From the NCBI GenBank assembly GCA_946965045.2, contig OX337242.1:558001-622000 (forward strand): a stretch of 64,000 nucleotides of DNA, read 5' to 3'. The notes under the pieces are model-generated. The model saw only the letters and a list, made by a program, of their open reading frames with translations, was not told where the DNA came from and ran no database searches. Position numbers and translations under genes: made by a program. Positions 9,620 through 20,391 of the stretch are shown here, one piece after another. The stretch's first letter is position 1. Each line of letters starts with the position of its first letter. The stretch comes from Epithemia pelagica (taxonomy: Eukaryota > Bacillariophyta > Bacillariophyceae > Surirellales > Surirellaceae).

Positions 9620-11257
9620 TTATTGCTCGTGTGCTTGGAAGGATTCTGTTTGTTCGTCAACGACGGTAGAAATCTCTCCCTGAACCGACGATGCAAGTTG
9701 TTCCACATCATCTTCCGATTGCTTGTCTGAAGCCATCGGCGCGATTTGTTCGGTCGGGGATGCCTGGACGCACGAAGCATGTCGTTCCGCGTTATCCATA
9801 TCATTGCGCGATTGCTTGTCTTGGGCCGTCGTTGCGATTTGTTCAGGTAATGATTCAGAAGTCTCTTTGTTGACTGCCGAGAACGAGTCTTCTCCTTGTT
9901 TTGAAGGCCTTGTTGAATTTCGCTCATGGTCGTTCTCTGTCGTGTCTTCAGTTTCTGTTGTCGTCTCGTTTGTCGTCGTCGAACTACTCTTGGCAAAGCT
10001 CTTCCGGATTCGTTGCGTGGCAGAGTTCATGACACGTCGTGGACCTTCAAATTCAGTGCTCAAGACACCCACACCTCCAATCGCCATGGCATGACCAATG
10101 GGATGCAATGGCGTCGCCATAATGACCGCACCCACCGACACCATGGATCCACCGGCTACCGCCACGGCTGCTTTTCGAACAGTCCACTTGGTGCTCCGTC
10201 GATGAGCCAAAAGGGTAACCACGAGTGGAGGTTCCGGTTCCTCATCATCGCCATGATTGTTGGGTCTACTGCTTCCAGAAGGTGTGCCTAATTTGGAGCA
10301 CAAGAGAATTTCGAGATCCTCTGGAGCACAGTCCATGCAATCCATCCCATTGACGGAAAGTACTTCGTCACCTATTTCCAATGCAGATTGTCCAAGGCAC
10401 CCAAATGAACCTCGTTTGGCAATCCTGACATATCGACTCTTTTCAGATGATTGTTCAAAGGATAGTCCTGTTTCGGTCATGTCTTGTGATATGTTGTTCC
10501 CGTCGTCCGCGGTGGCATCTTCGAGAGTGTCGTTGCCATTTTCCTCGTCCGATTCTTTTCCAGAATCTTTTGCATCCCCTGTCCGTGATGGTGATTGTAT
10601 TATTTGTTGTTGGTAAACAAGGGCCGTAGCTTGAATGAGTGAACCATCCCCCTTTGGTCGTTTGGCAAGGACTGTCAAAAGCCCTCCTCCACCACCACTA
10701 TGATCCAGCAGGTTCTGAATATGCGAAACAGTTAAATCACGACAGGCACAAGCATTCACAGACTCCAAGACATCTCCCGGTTGCAGCAGCAAGAGGGACA
10801 ATACTTGCTCTTCTTGTTCGGGAGAGGGACCTTGTAACGAAGAAGCCGTCGCATCTTGACCAGTCGACGATGACGACGACGACGATACCGGCATGACTGA
10901 CCACAGGCTGCTCTCGTTCTCCACTCCTCTTACAACCACATCTTTGGATTTCTCATCTTGAATCAAATCCAATTTCCAAGCAAACCGGGGACGACTCATT
11001 CCGGTATGGCCTGTAATCGGAGACGTGGATTGACGAACTGCGATGCTCACAATGCCTGGAATTCGTTCCGTTTCCGAATATGGATCGTCCTCCACCGCTG
11101 GACTCGACTCCTCCTGCAAGCGTTCGACGGCAACGCCATTGTTGCCCTCCGATTGCCTGTCCTTGTTGTTGTTATTGTCATCTCCTGTAGTAACAGTTGA
11201 AGTGGTGGTCCTTCGTTGTTCCTTCCATTGTCGGAATGATGACCAAGTCGTTGACAT
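9620..11257 (-). CDS. PDZ-like protein with PGPGW-like membrane hairpin (copy 1)
   Basis: A 545-aa protein, paralogous to that encoded at 12042-13313. Two PDZ-like segments are visible: one with LLLQPGDVLESVNACACRDL (residues about 155-180) and one with GCLGQSALEIGDEVLSVNG (about 285-305); both carry the GDxLxxVN core of a PDZ carboxylate-binding fold. Next comes a Gly-rich hydrophobic hairpin, GGSMVSVGAVIMATPLHPIG then AIGGVGVLSTEFEGPRRVM, which resembles the small PGPGW transmembrane family with its Pro/Gly turn. The C-terminal 150 residues are acidic, Ser/Thr/Gln-rich and disordered. I infer a membrane-anchored PDZ scaffold on an internal membrane; the organelle is unclear since no signal peptide is seen. 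Confidence 0.65.
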   Translation of the reverse strand: MSTTWSSFRQWKEQRRTTTSTVTTGDDNNNNKDRQSEGNNGVAVERLQEESSPAVEDDPYSETERIPGIVSIAVRQSTSPITGHTGMSRPRFAWKLDLIQDEKSKDVVVRGVENESSLWSVMPVSSSSSSSTGQDATASSLQGPSPEQEEQVLSLLLLQPGDVLESVNACACRDLTVSHIQNLLDHSGGGGGLLTVLAKRPKGDGSLIQATALVYQQQIIQSPSRTGDAKDSGKESDEENGNDTLEDATADDGNNISQDMTETGLSFEQSSEKSRYVRIAKRGSFGCLGQSALEIGDEVLSVNGMDCMDCAPEDLEILLCSKLGTPSGSSRPNNHGDDEEPEPPLVVTLLAHRRSTKWTVRKAAVAVAGGSMVSVGAVIMATPLHPIGHAMAIGGVGVLSTEFEGPRRVMNSATQRIRKSFAKSSSTTTNETTTETEDTTENDHERNSTRPSKQGEDSFSAVNKETSESLPEQIATTAQDKQSRNDMDNAERHASCVQASPTEQIAPMASDKQSEDDVEQLASSVQGEISTVVDEQTESFQAHEQ

Positions 11258-12041
11258 ACTTGTATCCTATTTAGAATCACGCACACACACGTCGATCCCC
11301 GATCGTTCCCCATAAATCTCATGAATTCATCCATGACCATGACCATGACCTGATACCTGATGACTGATGAGGTGTCTACTCCTACTAGGTAGAGGCCGTT
11401 GCTTAGGCCATTGTTTCAACAGAAAGCTATGAATGCTACCTCATACCTCATTTGCCAAGAGTCGTTTTTTCGCTTGCGGACGTAGTACTCCTAGCTAGGA
11501 GTAGGAGTAAGAGTTTTATGGTAATCCTATTAACCAGTGCTGACTTCTTTTCGAATCGGTTCTGGGAGACTTTGGTCCACCTAGTCCAACGCTGTTGTTT
11601 TTTGGATTCATGGGAGTGTCCTGATTGCTCATGGAACACAACTCCTCCGGGACGGTCGGTGCGCTACTTTGCAGGCCATGTTCTCAGTCTATCTCACCTG
11701 CCAAAACAAGTGAACCAAACTCTCACAGCTCCCTTGACAAGCAAATGATCAGTTTCAATATTTTCGTACTCTAGGAAAACAAGTTTTACAATCTCTCCTA
11801 CACCCAGATTATATTCACCGATACGTGTCTGTCTCAACGTGCACGGTGCTCGCTGGGGTCCACCCATTGTTAGCATTCTCTCAGTCTACCGAGAACGCTA
11901 GGTTATCCGAACGAGATTCGACCAATCTGATACAAGAGTTGTTGGATTGGATCATCGACGTGATGCATGAAAACAACGCCAAAGATCGGTCGCCGTCGTC
12001 CCCAAAGAGTGAAGCTAGGGAATTCGAATAACAAGCTGGTT
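11258..12041. other. Intergenic between tandem PDZ-like genes
   Basis: Short CCATGA-type repeats near 11330-11350 and repeated CTCCTA/TAGGAG words near 11380-11400 and 11490-11510 are visible. Small open frames on the plus strand lack recognisable features. It holds the promoter of the 11257 gene and the 3' flank of the 13313 gene. Confidence 0.5.
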
Positions 12042-13313
12042 TCAAACAGAGACCACATGTCCTTGATCGCTTTTGATATTTGTGGTGGCTGCAGCACCAT
12101 GGAAATTTTCCACGGCATCATTTCCTTCCGAGTCATCCAAGGGTTCATCGCTAATGTCCACGTCTGAAAATTGATCACTGGATTCCTTCTTGAGGTATTC
12201 CTCCTCATCGTTCCTGGTCGTGTAAGACTCGTTATTCGGGTCGTTGCTATCGTCCACCTTGACTTCTTGACCATTCTCGTCCTTGGTGTTCGCACTTCCA
12301 CTGTATCGAGACAAGTGGTCCTTGGCAGATTGCATGGCTCGTCGCGGACCTTCAAATTCTGTGCTTAGTACACCGACACCTCCAATGGCCAAGGCATGAC
12401 CTACCGGATGCAAGGGTGTTGCCATAATGGCAGCCCCTACCGACATCATGGATCCCCCCGCAGCAGCGACGGCGGCCCGTCGGACTGACCATTTCGGTTT
12501 TCGTCGTGCCTGGATGCAAATATAATCGGCTCCCATGAATTTGGCATTCAGCAACAATGCCAAATCGTCTGGTTTTGTATCGAAACAGTCAATTCCATTC
12601 ATCCACAAGACTTCATCTCCCGTTTCCAAAACGGATTGTCCCAAATATCCTTCAATCGACTTTTCCGATACAGTGCAAAGTTCCTTGTCCGACGTGGAGC
12701 ATTCAAACTCAATACCTGTAATCATTTCACTTTCCTCTCGATCCAAAACAGGATCAGAGCCATGCAGTGTAATGGCCGTTGCTTCCACTCGTTGGGGATC
12801 TCCCGTGGGTCGAGTGGCACTCACGGTAATCATCCCTCCCCCGCGATTGTCCAAGAGCTCTTGAATATCGCGGACCGTCAAATGCCGAACCTCGCAAAGA
12901 TTCACCTCTTTTAAAATATCGCCTTCTCGAAAGAAATTGAAATGCAAAAAGCTACTCTCTGGTTGAAAGCCCACAATCACAATGTCCTGCGTTTGTTCAT
13001 CCTGGACCAGATCCAATTTCCACCAGAATTTGCAACTGCTACTGTTGGAATGCCGAACCGTCACACTCAAACTGCCTGGAATACCTGGAAATTCACGACG
13101 ATGTTCTTCTGGTAGTTCTTCATGATGACGCTGTTCATTTTGAGGAGATGTGGGAACACTCTCAAGGGAATCCACACTCGTATCCATGGTCGACGATTCG
13201 ACAACGACCGTCTCTTTCGAGGGATCATCTTTTGTTGGTTCTGGTTGTTGTTTCGGAGCATCTGTTGGTTTCTTTTCGCTCCAAATCCTCTTGAACCACC
13301 ATGACTTTGCCAT
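12042..13313 (-). CDS. PDZ-like protein with PGPGW-like membrane hairpin (copy 2)
   Basis: A 423-aa paralogue of the 9620-11257 product, same strand and order. Shared blocks: an N-terminal beta-rich segment (WWKLDLVQDEQTQDIVIVGF against AWKLDLIQDEKSKDVVVRGV), the PDZ-like cores GDILKEVNLCEVRHLTVRDI and LGQSVLETGDEVLWMNGIDC, and the almost unchanged membrane hairpin (GGSMMSVGAAIMATPLHPVG, then AIGGVGVLSTEFEGPRRAM). The hairpin is the best conserved part, which implies strong constraint on membrane insertion or assembly. Linkers and the acidic C-terminal tail differ in length. The N-terminus (MAKSWWFKRIWSEKK) is amphipathic and basic, possibly organelle-targeting. Function is unknown; a membrane-tethered PDZ adaptor is the working inference. 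Confidence 0.65.
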   Translation of the reverse strand: MAKSWWFKRIWSEKKPTDAPKQQPEPTKDDPSKETVVVESSTMDTSVDSLESVPTSPQNEQRHHEELPEEHRREFPGIPGSLSVTVRHSNSSSCKFWWKLDLVQDEQTQDIVIVGFQPESSFLHFNFFREGDILKEVNLCEVRHLTVRDIQELLDNRGGGMITVSATRPTGDPQRVEATAITLHGSDPVLDREESEMITGIEFECSTSDKELCTVSEKSIEGYLGQSVLETGDEVLWMNGIDCFDTKPDDLALLLNAKFMGADYICIQARRKPKWSVRRAAVAAAGGSMMSVGAAIMATPLHPVGHALAIGGVGVLSTEFEGPRRAMQSAKDHLSRYSGSANTKDENGQEVKVDDSNDPNNESYTTRNDEEEYLKKESSDQFSDVDISDEPLDDSEGNDAVENFHGAAATTNIKSDQGHVVSV

Positions 13314-14137
13314 GTTTAACCGAACAATTCAAGGAGAGAACGCAAGAGACTTTAGTATTGGACAAAACACCAAACAGCTTGTCAAATGGCGATATGGTTT
13401 GGCCATGGAGCACTTCGCCTATCATGTCGATCCCCCCGACAAAAATCCAAAGATGTGAATATCATTATTTAATATTTTGAACTCAAAATTCAAGCCCCAA
13501 GTTATCTTGCCCTAGAGATAATCTAAGACAGAGGGGCAGTACAGAATCGAGTACCGCTCCGTATATATTACTTACAAGTCCCGGAAAATCAACAAGACCA
13601 AAACTGTCCAGGCATGCGCCGGTCACACCCTTTGGGGGAACGCCCGTCGGCAATGATTGCCCACCATTGCTCTCAAACTGGTGGAACGACTCTTGTGAAG
13701 GCATCCAAGAGAAACCAAAACGAGCCATACATCAAGCCCAATGTCATGTCCACTCAAGAATGCTTCTATGCATTTCGTGTGGTTTAGACGATTGCCGGTT
13801 GTCTTCTATTAGACAGAAGATCTCATATTATTCGTTTTGTGGTATCCATTCAACGTTCAGAAAGAATACCTTCTCGCATCGAGTCAGCAGAGCCTCACTT
13901 ACTTGGACACTACTAATATCCCCATCACATTTACAAGATGAAGGGATGGTGCCTATCGTTCGATGGTCATTGCCGTTCCAAGACTTTGAAAGCAAACGTC
14001 TTGGTCGTCATCAACAACGGTTCACCAACTCAATGGGTCCATCTCATTTTTCAAACATCCGGTCATCTTCCAAAAGATCAAAGATCCTTTTCGGTAAAAC
14101 CGAGTGATCAATTCCAATTGAATGCTGGTTAATCAGA
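13314..14137. other. Intergenic / upstream of armadillo-like gene
   Basis: Divergent 5' flanks of the PDZ-like gene (minus) and the armadillo-like gene (plus). An open frame at 13667-14107 has non-repetitive composition but no recognisable domain, and I do not call it. Confidence 0.45.
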
Positions 14138-14788
14138 ATGGGCATGACTGAGAACGACAGAAAGAACAAGCCAAATTTGCCGCGACCCTCGTTGATTCGC
14201 CGCAAATCGTCGGTCGAAGACTCGGAAATGATCCAAGCCTTGACAACGGCAATGAACGCGTTTCCCCATGAAGAACGCGTCCAATTTAGTTGTCTCAAAG
14301 TCATTCGACATATTGTGCCATCCACCATTTGTGACGAGCCGTCACTACCTGAAAAAGACATGACCAGTACGATAGGAGAACCGAAGGAGGGAAACAAACA
14401 ACAGGAGGACCAAGCTCTCAATCGAATGACAATAGAAAGCATGGTCAACATTATTCTCCGAGCCATGCAAGCCTGCTCCAAGTCCGTGGAGTTGCAAATA
14501 CTTTGTGTCACTATTCTAACGGACATGTGCGAGTTGTCCATTGTGGACGGTTCCCGAGTCTGTGATGCGATTATTGATGCCGGTGGTCTCATTCGATTGT
14601 CGGAAACAATGACATTTCATCGAAGGTTGCCAGTGGCAACCGCAGCGCGTCGTTTGCATCAAAAGCTTTCCCAATACATGCAAGTGCTGGAATCCATATC
14701 GACACTATCTCTTAATTCAACCATGACCTCCTGTGATTCTCTGGATGACTCGTTGGTGACAGGGGATGAATACAAGGAAGAATTTTGA
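14138..14788 (+). CDS. Armadillo/HEAT-like repeat protein, short
   Basis: A 216-aa predicted all-helical protein. The helical stretches MIQALTTAMNAFPHEERVQF, then SCLKVIRHIV, then SMVNIILRAMQACSKSVELQ and LCVTILTDMCEL ... IIDAGGLIRLSETMTFH follow the spacing of armadillo/HEAT repeats, with the IVDAGGI-type turn typical of ARM proteins. Only two or three repeats fit, so this is a short member or the remnant of a longer one. The N-terminus is basic (RKSSVEDSE contains a possible phosphorylation site RRKSS). The C-terminus is Ser/Thr-rich and acidic. The start ATG-GGC-ATG is the first in frame. Probable protein-protein adaptor; partner unknown. Confidence 0.5.
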   Translation: MGMTENDRKNKPNLPRPSLIRRKSSVEDSEMIQALTTAMNAFPHEERVQFSCLKVIRHIVPSTICDEPSLPEKDMTSTIGEPKEGNKQQEDQALNRMTIESMVNIILRAMQACSKSVELQILCVTILTDMCELSIVDGSRVCDAIIDAGGLIRLSETMTFHRRLPVATAARRLHQKLSQYMQVLESISTLSLNSTMTSCDSLDDSLVTGDEYKEEF

Positions 14789-15373
14789 ACCTACACATTG
14801 TTCCGGTTTTTCATTCATGATCTTTTGCTTCATTCAGGCTTTATTTGTGTTCATATAGAAAGCGTACGAACCGCTCAATTCATATAATTTAGATGCCAGT
14901 TCTCCACGTATATCAATCACGCCCTCATCTTTCATCAAGCCCTGCTTTGGGATTCGATACACAATGGAGTCACGATCCTTTTGGATCCTCTTCAGAACAT
15001 ACTCTTTACAATTTTCCATATCGCACCGTGCGATCTCCGGAGTCGAGGGAAGGATGTCAAAGTTAAGGCAACTCACTTATGGAAAGCGCAAACAAACTAC
15101 CCACCTTATGGAATGTTCGCCCCATGCAAAATAAATCACAAATACTCATCATCGTAAGACTCTGGTATACAAACCACAAGATCTAACGAAGGTTCCGGCT
15201 ATCCCATAAAAATGCTACTACTAATTTCTGTCTTTGTGCTCCATGAAACATTTGAAACCAGCACCATATCCCAGGGCGCCCGGCGACACAACACGTGCGG
15301 GCATTGATCCAAAGCGAGTTGTTGGGAATTGAAAGCCATCAAGTATGCAGACAAAGATGCCATGATTGGTAAT
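14789..15373. other. Intergenic with a doubtful 80-codon minus-strand frame
   Basis: A minus-strand frame at 14834-15076 encodes an 80-residue charged sequence (ARCDMENCKEYVLKRIQKD) that could be an exon: GT donor-like words (GTGAGT, GTGGGT) lie upstream at about 15074 and 15105. I found no acceptor and partner exon that complete a gene, so it is not called. Confidence 0.35.
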
Positions 15374-15577
15374 TTAGTTCATTTTATCCGCATTGGAATT
15401 GGGTCCTACCCGTCTTCCTCCCATACCGGTGACAACATTCACGTAGCGGCGATTGTATTGAAGGCGCTTCTTGGCGCGTCCGCGGGGCATTTTCTTCTTG
15501 TCTTCTTGGGCTTCCACCTTGGGTGTTTGTCCCTTTACTTTACCGGCACGGGCCAGAGATCCGTGCACTTTTCCCAT
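15374..15577 (-). CDS. RPS30: 40S ribosomal protein eS30
   Basis: The 67-aa product is eS30 of the small ribosomal subunit. Evidence: [20 protein letters not shown] at the N-terminus, a Lys/Arg-rich core ([18 protein letters not shown]) and the Gly-Pro-Asn-Ser tail (GPNSN), at the family's usual size of about 60-65 residues. In animals eS30 is fused to a ubiquitin-like protein (FAU); here an in-frame stop lies just upstream of the ATG, so there is no fusion. A good acceptor (CTTTACAG, minus strand near 15618) upstream suggests a 5'-UTR intron. Arg/Lys-rich composition fits rRNA binding. Function is established family knowledge. Confidence 0.95.
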   Translation of the reverse strand: MGKVHGSLARAGKVKGQTPKVEAQEDKKKMPRGRAKKRLQYNRRYVNVVTGMGGRRVGPNSNADKMN

Positions 15578-16379
15578 ACTTTATCTTGTTCTTATTTGAG
15601 ACTGTCGGAGCAAGACCTGTAAAGACAACAACAAAGCGGAAAAATATGAGAAACCAAAATGAATCGAATGATCTCTGCAAGAAATATGGAAAATTATCCC
15701 TGGACATCGAATCAATGAAAAATCGGACGCTTCTGCGAAATATCGAGGAACACAGTTCAAGAGGGATGGTTCCACCGATGCCTTTTACCGATAGGAAGTC
15801 AGTATGCCATTTTGCGCTGTCAAATATCTTCTCCATTTCTTTTTTTCCAGTGATGGCAGCACCATTCCACTCCCTGTTTTCGCTCTTGATCAAATAATTA
15901 ACATACCAATTGCAAAAGGAGGATTGTAATTGAAGCAAGGAACAAGAATATCGCTACACTACCCTCTTTCGAGATGAGACGCGTCGTGAGCAGCACTGTT
16001 GTAGTAACGGCGGTAAGTGGTGAAACCGTGACAAATCGCGGAAGGGTCGCTGCGAATTTCGCACCCAAACTGGCAGTCCATCTGGCGACCGCTGGCGCGC
16101 GAGTCACTACCCTATCATAGGAATTCCGCCATTTCTCTTCCTTCAGCCGGCGTGTTTGGAGGTGCACTCCTCGCGCTCACAAAATACATACCAAGAGCGC
16201 TTCTTCTGCCATCGCATCACGCAAATCACACGGGTGCTTGTGAAAACCTCATTTCACAACATAAAAAAACGACAAGAGAGAGAGAGAGGTACCCCGTACC
16301 CTTGAACAACAGCAGCATCTAGGAAAGTCGTCACTTCCAATACGCTTCGATCGCTCGAACGCTTCGATACAGAAGCATC
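15578..16379. other. Divergent intergenic region between eS30 and the checkpoint kinase
   Basis: It contains the 5' flank and likely 5'-UTR intron of eS30 on the minus strand and the promoter of the kinase on the plus strand. A short (GA)n run lies near 16275-16290. No gene is supported. Confidence 0.5.
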
Positions 16380-19300
16380 ATGGCTTCGTCGTCAATGTCT
16401 TTGGTGTTTTTGGATGAGGAAGAGAATAAGAATGATGCGTCCAGGTTATCGTGGGGTGGAATTGAAACCCACAACAGTTTAATCGTTGAAGATTCGCATG
16501 AGGTGCGCAAACACTGATACAGACAGGGACTCGACACATTTCCATTTCCGCATCGTCCTTGATTCTAACATGTTCTCTTCTGTATTTTGTACAGGCATCC
16601 GGTGCTTGTTCGCAACCGACCCAAGAAATCATGACGCAAAACTTGGAATGGAGCCAATTTGGTGAGGGAGACGATGAAAACGGTGAACACAGCGCATTTT
16701 CGCCCCTCCCACCCGGACGTCTTTCTCCCTTGCACGTGAACGAACGAGAACAACCCTGGGGGCGGTTATTGCCATCCAGCAGCAACCAGGATGATATGTG
16801 TGCGAATTATTCACAGCAACGTCCCATTGAGTTATTGCCTCGCTCTCCGGAGCGACGTCCCCTGGCAAACTTGAGCGCGAGCAGCCAGGATGAGGACGCC
16901 AAACCTGCAAACCAACAGGAACCCTCAAAGACTACGCAATCCCATTCATGCGAAAAGGATGATGGCTTTTCAATATTAGGTCTGTCCAAAATACATGCCA
17001 GCGATTTGTTCAATGAGCACTTTATGGGACGATCCAAGAAAATGGACATTGCGGCGAGTGAACCGATCGGAGACTTTACCAGCTCCACAGGAACTCCGAC
17101 ACCCGATTCTGCTGCGTCCATTGATGCCAAAAAGATCAAAGCCATGCATGAGTGGGCCCACGCCATGATATCCAATAAACATTGCCGTATCTACTGTCGT
17201 TTAGATGAGACCATTGCCACAAATCCACCTTCTTCTGTGGCACTCATGCCTCCACCACAAGTTTATATCGAAGATTGTTCGGGCAATGGTACGCTCATCA
17301 ATCGGACCATTGTCCTGAGAAAGGGAGAACGCCGGATCTTGCATTCAGGAGATGAAGTTTGTTTGGCCAATCCTGCTGTACTTCAACGCAAGATTCCATC
17401 TCAAACAGTGTTGCAACAGGTGATGCAACAGCATTCCTTTGTGTTTGTCAATCTGCTTTCCATTCGAATGTCGGCCGCCGCGCAAACCGCACCGCAGTCA
17501 CAAGTCAAGACAGCTCCCTTGGGTCCATCAATCCAGGGCAATGTTGCTGCCAATCGCCAGCAACTCTTTCCTGGAATTCCGTCCGCTGCTCATGATGGTG
17601 TTGGTAAGCGTGTTAAGGCTGCTGTCAATGTTCGAGCACTGAAACACCCGTCCATGCAGCAGAAAAGCAACCATTTCATTCCAATGGCAAGACATGTCGA
17701 ACAGAAAGGATCGGATGCTCCTCAAGCACAGAATCACGATAGAAACATACAAAAAGAGCGTCGCTTTGAAGAAGATTATGACCTGCGTGACATGTTGGGA
17801 TCTGGTACGGTTGGACAAGTCTTTCGGGCGATTCATCGGAAAACGGGACAAGAGCGCGCTGTCAAACGGATTCCTTGGACAGGAGGATTGCCCAGTCGGC
17901 AGTTTATGAATCGAGGCCAGTATCAGAACGATCAACAAGATCAGCAACATCCCTGGCAAGCCGAAGCGGCAATCTTGCAGAAACTGAATCATCCCTATAT
18001 TGTTGATCTTATCGATGTTTACGTGAATACGAATGCCCTCTACATTGTGATGGAACTGCTACCCGGTGGTGACTTGTTTGATCGCATTGTCGCTCGTGAA
18101 CGGTATTCCGAAACAGCCAGTCGGCGTGTATTACGACGCATCCTGTCGGCTGTTCATTACTTACATCATGGATGCAATATTGTCCATCGCGACTTGAAAC
18201 CTGAAAATATCCTCTTGGTGGGTCCTTCGAATGACATTCACATTAAAATTACAGATTTCGGATTGGCCAAGACTTGCGAATCTGGTGGTCTCAAAACCTT
18301 TTGTGGGACACCGCAATATTTCGCGCCAGAAGTTCTGCAACGTCAACTTACAGTTGCCGGAAAAGGGTTCTATGGCAAACCGGTAAGTGTTCCTCCTCTA
18401 TTGGTCTTGCAGCAGGAGTCGTTTGCTCATCATCTCTCGTGTCTGTCTCGCTATTCAAGGCGGACATGTGGTCGGTAGGCGTCATTCTCTACGTTCTGTT
18501 AAGTGGAACGCCACCCTTCCAAGAACCACCGTCAGTCGGTGATAACAGTGGTGGTCCGCGAAATGCTGAAAATGACAATAGTTTACACTCGTTTCGCTTC
18601 TCCAATCATCGCCCTGTGGTGGACTTTCCTGAGGAATTTTGGCATGATGTGTCCGATACGGCACGTGATCTGGTACGTCGTTTGCTCATGCCGGATCCCA
18701 AACGCCGATTCACTGTCGAACAAGCCTGTCGACACAGCTGGATCTTGGTAGAGGATGGCGATACACATATAAGTCCGCTCGAAGACCCCAAACTCGCAGG
18801 AATCGTCAAACCGGCTTCGACGCCATGCGTCGAATCCGACAGGCCATCAATCGATGCACTCAAGGGACACGCACACGGCAAAAATGCGCAAATGGAGCAC
18901 GAACAAAAGGAATCGGAGACATCAGACAATGCGCGACTAAAGCAAGAATCGGGGATTGCCTCCACTGATGACCAACTTATACCTCAGTCATATTCGTCTG
19001 GTGTAAGCAGTACAGTCAATGCCTCAACGAATGAGTCCAGCATCGATTCAACAAAAGATATCCGCCGTCCGAAAACCGTTTCCGACGAAATCGATATGCA
19101 CAAATCTCGCAACTCCGAATCCATGGAAAGTGGACAAAAAGAAGCGAATGTAACGAAGGTAACTCCTGACGATGATTCTCAAACAGCTGATGCCCTGGAT
19201 CATGAAATTCATAAGAGATTGGCTTTCAAAGCCCAACCCAATGTAAAAGAACAGCAAATGGTATCGGGTGAGGAATCTGAAAGAACAGTAGCAAAAGCTG

Positions 19301-20157
19301 ATCAACCCACGGTACTTTCCGGTCCTCTTTTCATTCCTCCAATGGTGAAGCAGAACAGGAACGGTGGACAAGTCAACAGCCCAAACTCGAAGAAGTCAAC
19401 TATGGAGAAGATGCCGGTCAGTGGCGCTGGAGCATCGGAAAGCTCAGGTGGAACGCAGCAACAAAAACGAGCTCCGGTGAAAGGGAAACTGGTCAACGAT
19501 TCTCGTAAAAAAGAAAGGAGGAACAAGCCTTTTGGTTCGTCTTGTTTATCCTCGGAACGATTTAAGAAGCGTCCACAGAAAGCTGTTAGGCGATGCAAAC
19601 CGGGAACACAAACAAAAGGAGAGGAATCTGCTTCTAGTCGTCGTGTTTCCGATGCATCTTCCGAATCAAAAAGCACTGCTAACAAAATGGCCCCCCTCAC
19701 ACCCAAAAATGTCAACGGTCGACCACAAGCTTTCAGACTCCGTATGATCGAACAGGCAAAGTCTGAGACCAAAAGTAGAAAGAAACAACCAATGCTATCA
19801 TCGGACAAGACTAATCCACCGACAACAAACAATGGAGACGACGGAAATTACGAAGATGACATTGAATCTCAGTTCAGCACGGAACGTCCCGAAAGCATCC
19901 ATTCATCACCAGAAAGTGTGCCACCTCCCGCTCCTGATCGTTCTGCTTCAGGAGGGAAAGAGAACAAGCCGGCTTTCCGTCTCGGCGAAACACGGTCTAA
20001 GCGGAGAAAAATGAAAGGACAGGTGACAGAAGAAAAGAAACCAAAGAAGAGTAGGAGAAGATATTCCAATGGTACAGATGCATCAACCAACAAAGGCGGC
20101 AAAAAGCAGACAACTCTATCAGCATGGTGTCTACCAGATGAAGGTTATAATATCTGA
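16380..20157 (+). CDS. Chk2/Rad53-like checkpoint Ser/Thr kinase (SCD-FHA-kinase), three exons
   Basis: Predicted 1202 aa from three exons: 16380-16502, 16595-18382 and 18460-20157. Introns are 92 nt (acceptor TTTTGTACAG) and 77 nt (donor CCG|GTAAGT, acceptor TTCAAG); both joins keep frame. An SQ/TQ cluster at about residues 45-150 (CSQPTQE, WSQFG, SSQDE, KTTQS) is a typical ATM/ATR target region. An FHA domain (about 175-300) has GRS, ISNKHCRIY and CSGNGTLINR, which would bind phosphothreonine. The kinase (about 435-730) has the P-loop GSGTVGQVF, AVKRI lysine, HRDLKPEN, DFGLAKT and APEV, so it should be active. The 470-residue tail is disordered and basic with NLS-like clusters and ends KKQTTLSAWCL. 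Role in nuclear DNA-damage/replication checkpoint is inferred from family architecture. Confidence 0.9.
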
Positions 20158-20391
20158 TTTCAAAAGTTGCTCTAATTTCGGAAAAACGATCAGTACTGCA
20201 GGCTCCGATGAAAATTGCCCCCCTATGTTCTGTCAGAATTAAATTACTCATTACTTAGAGTTTGTCCTCCGTCTTCTTTGTGCTGATGGTATTTGAAAGG
20301 TCGTTATGTGGACAGCGTTGCATGGTGTGACAGCGAATGCTCTCTTCGTTCGAGCTGGATGATTTCCTGCATGCAAACTGACCAAAGTGTA

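Noticed and set aside
13667-14107. 146-codon frame upstream of the armadillo-like gene
   Set aside because: Opens at a non-ATG codon; no motif and no splice site that would join it in phase to the next gene was found.
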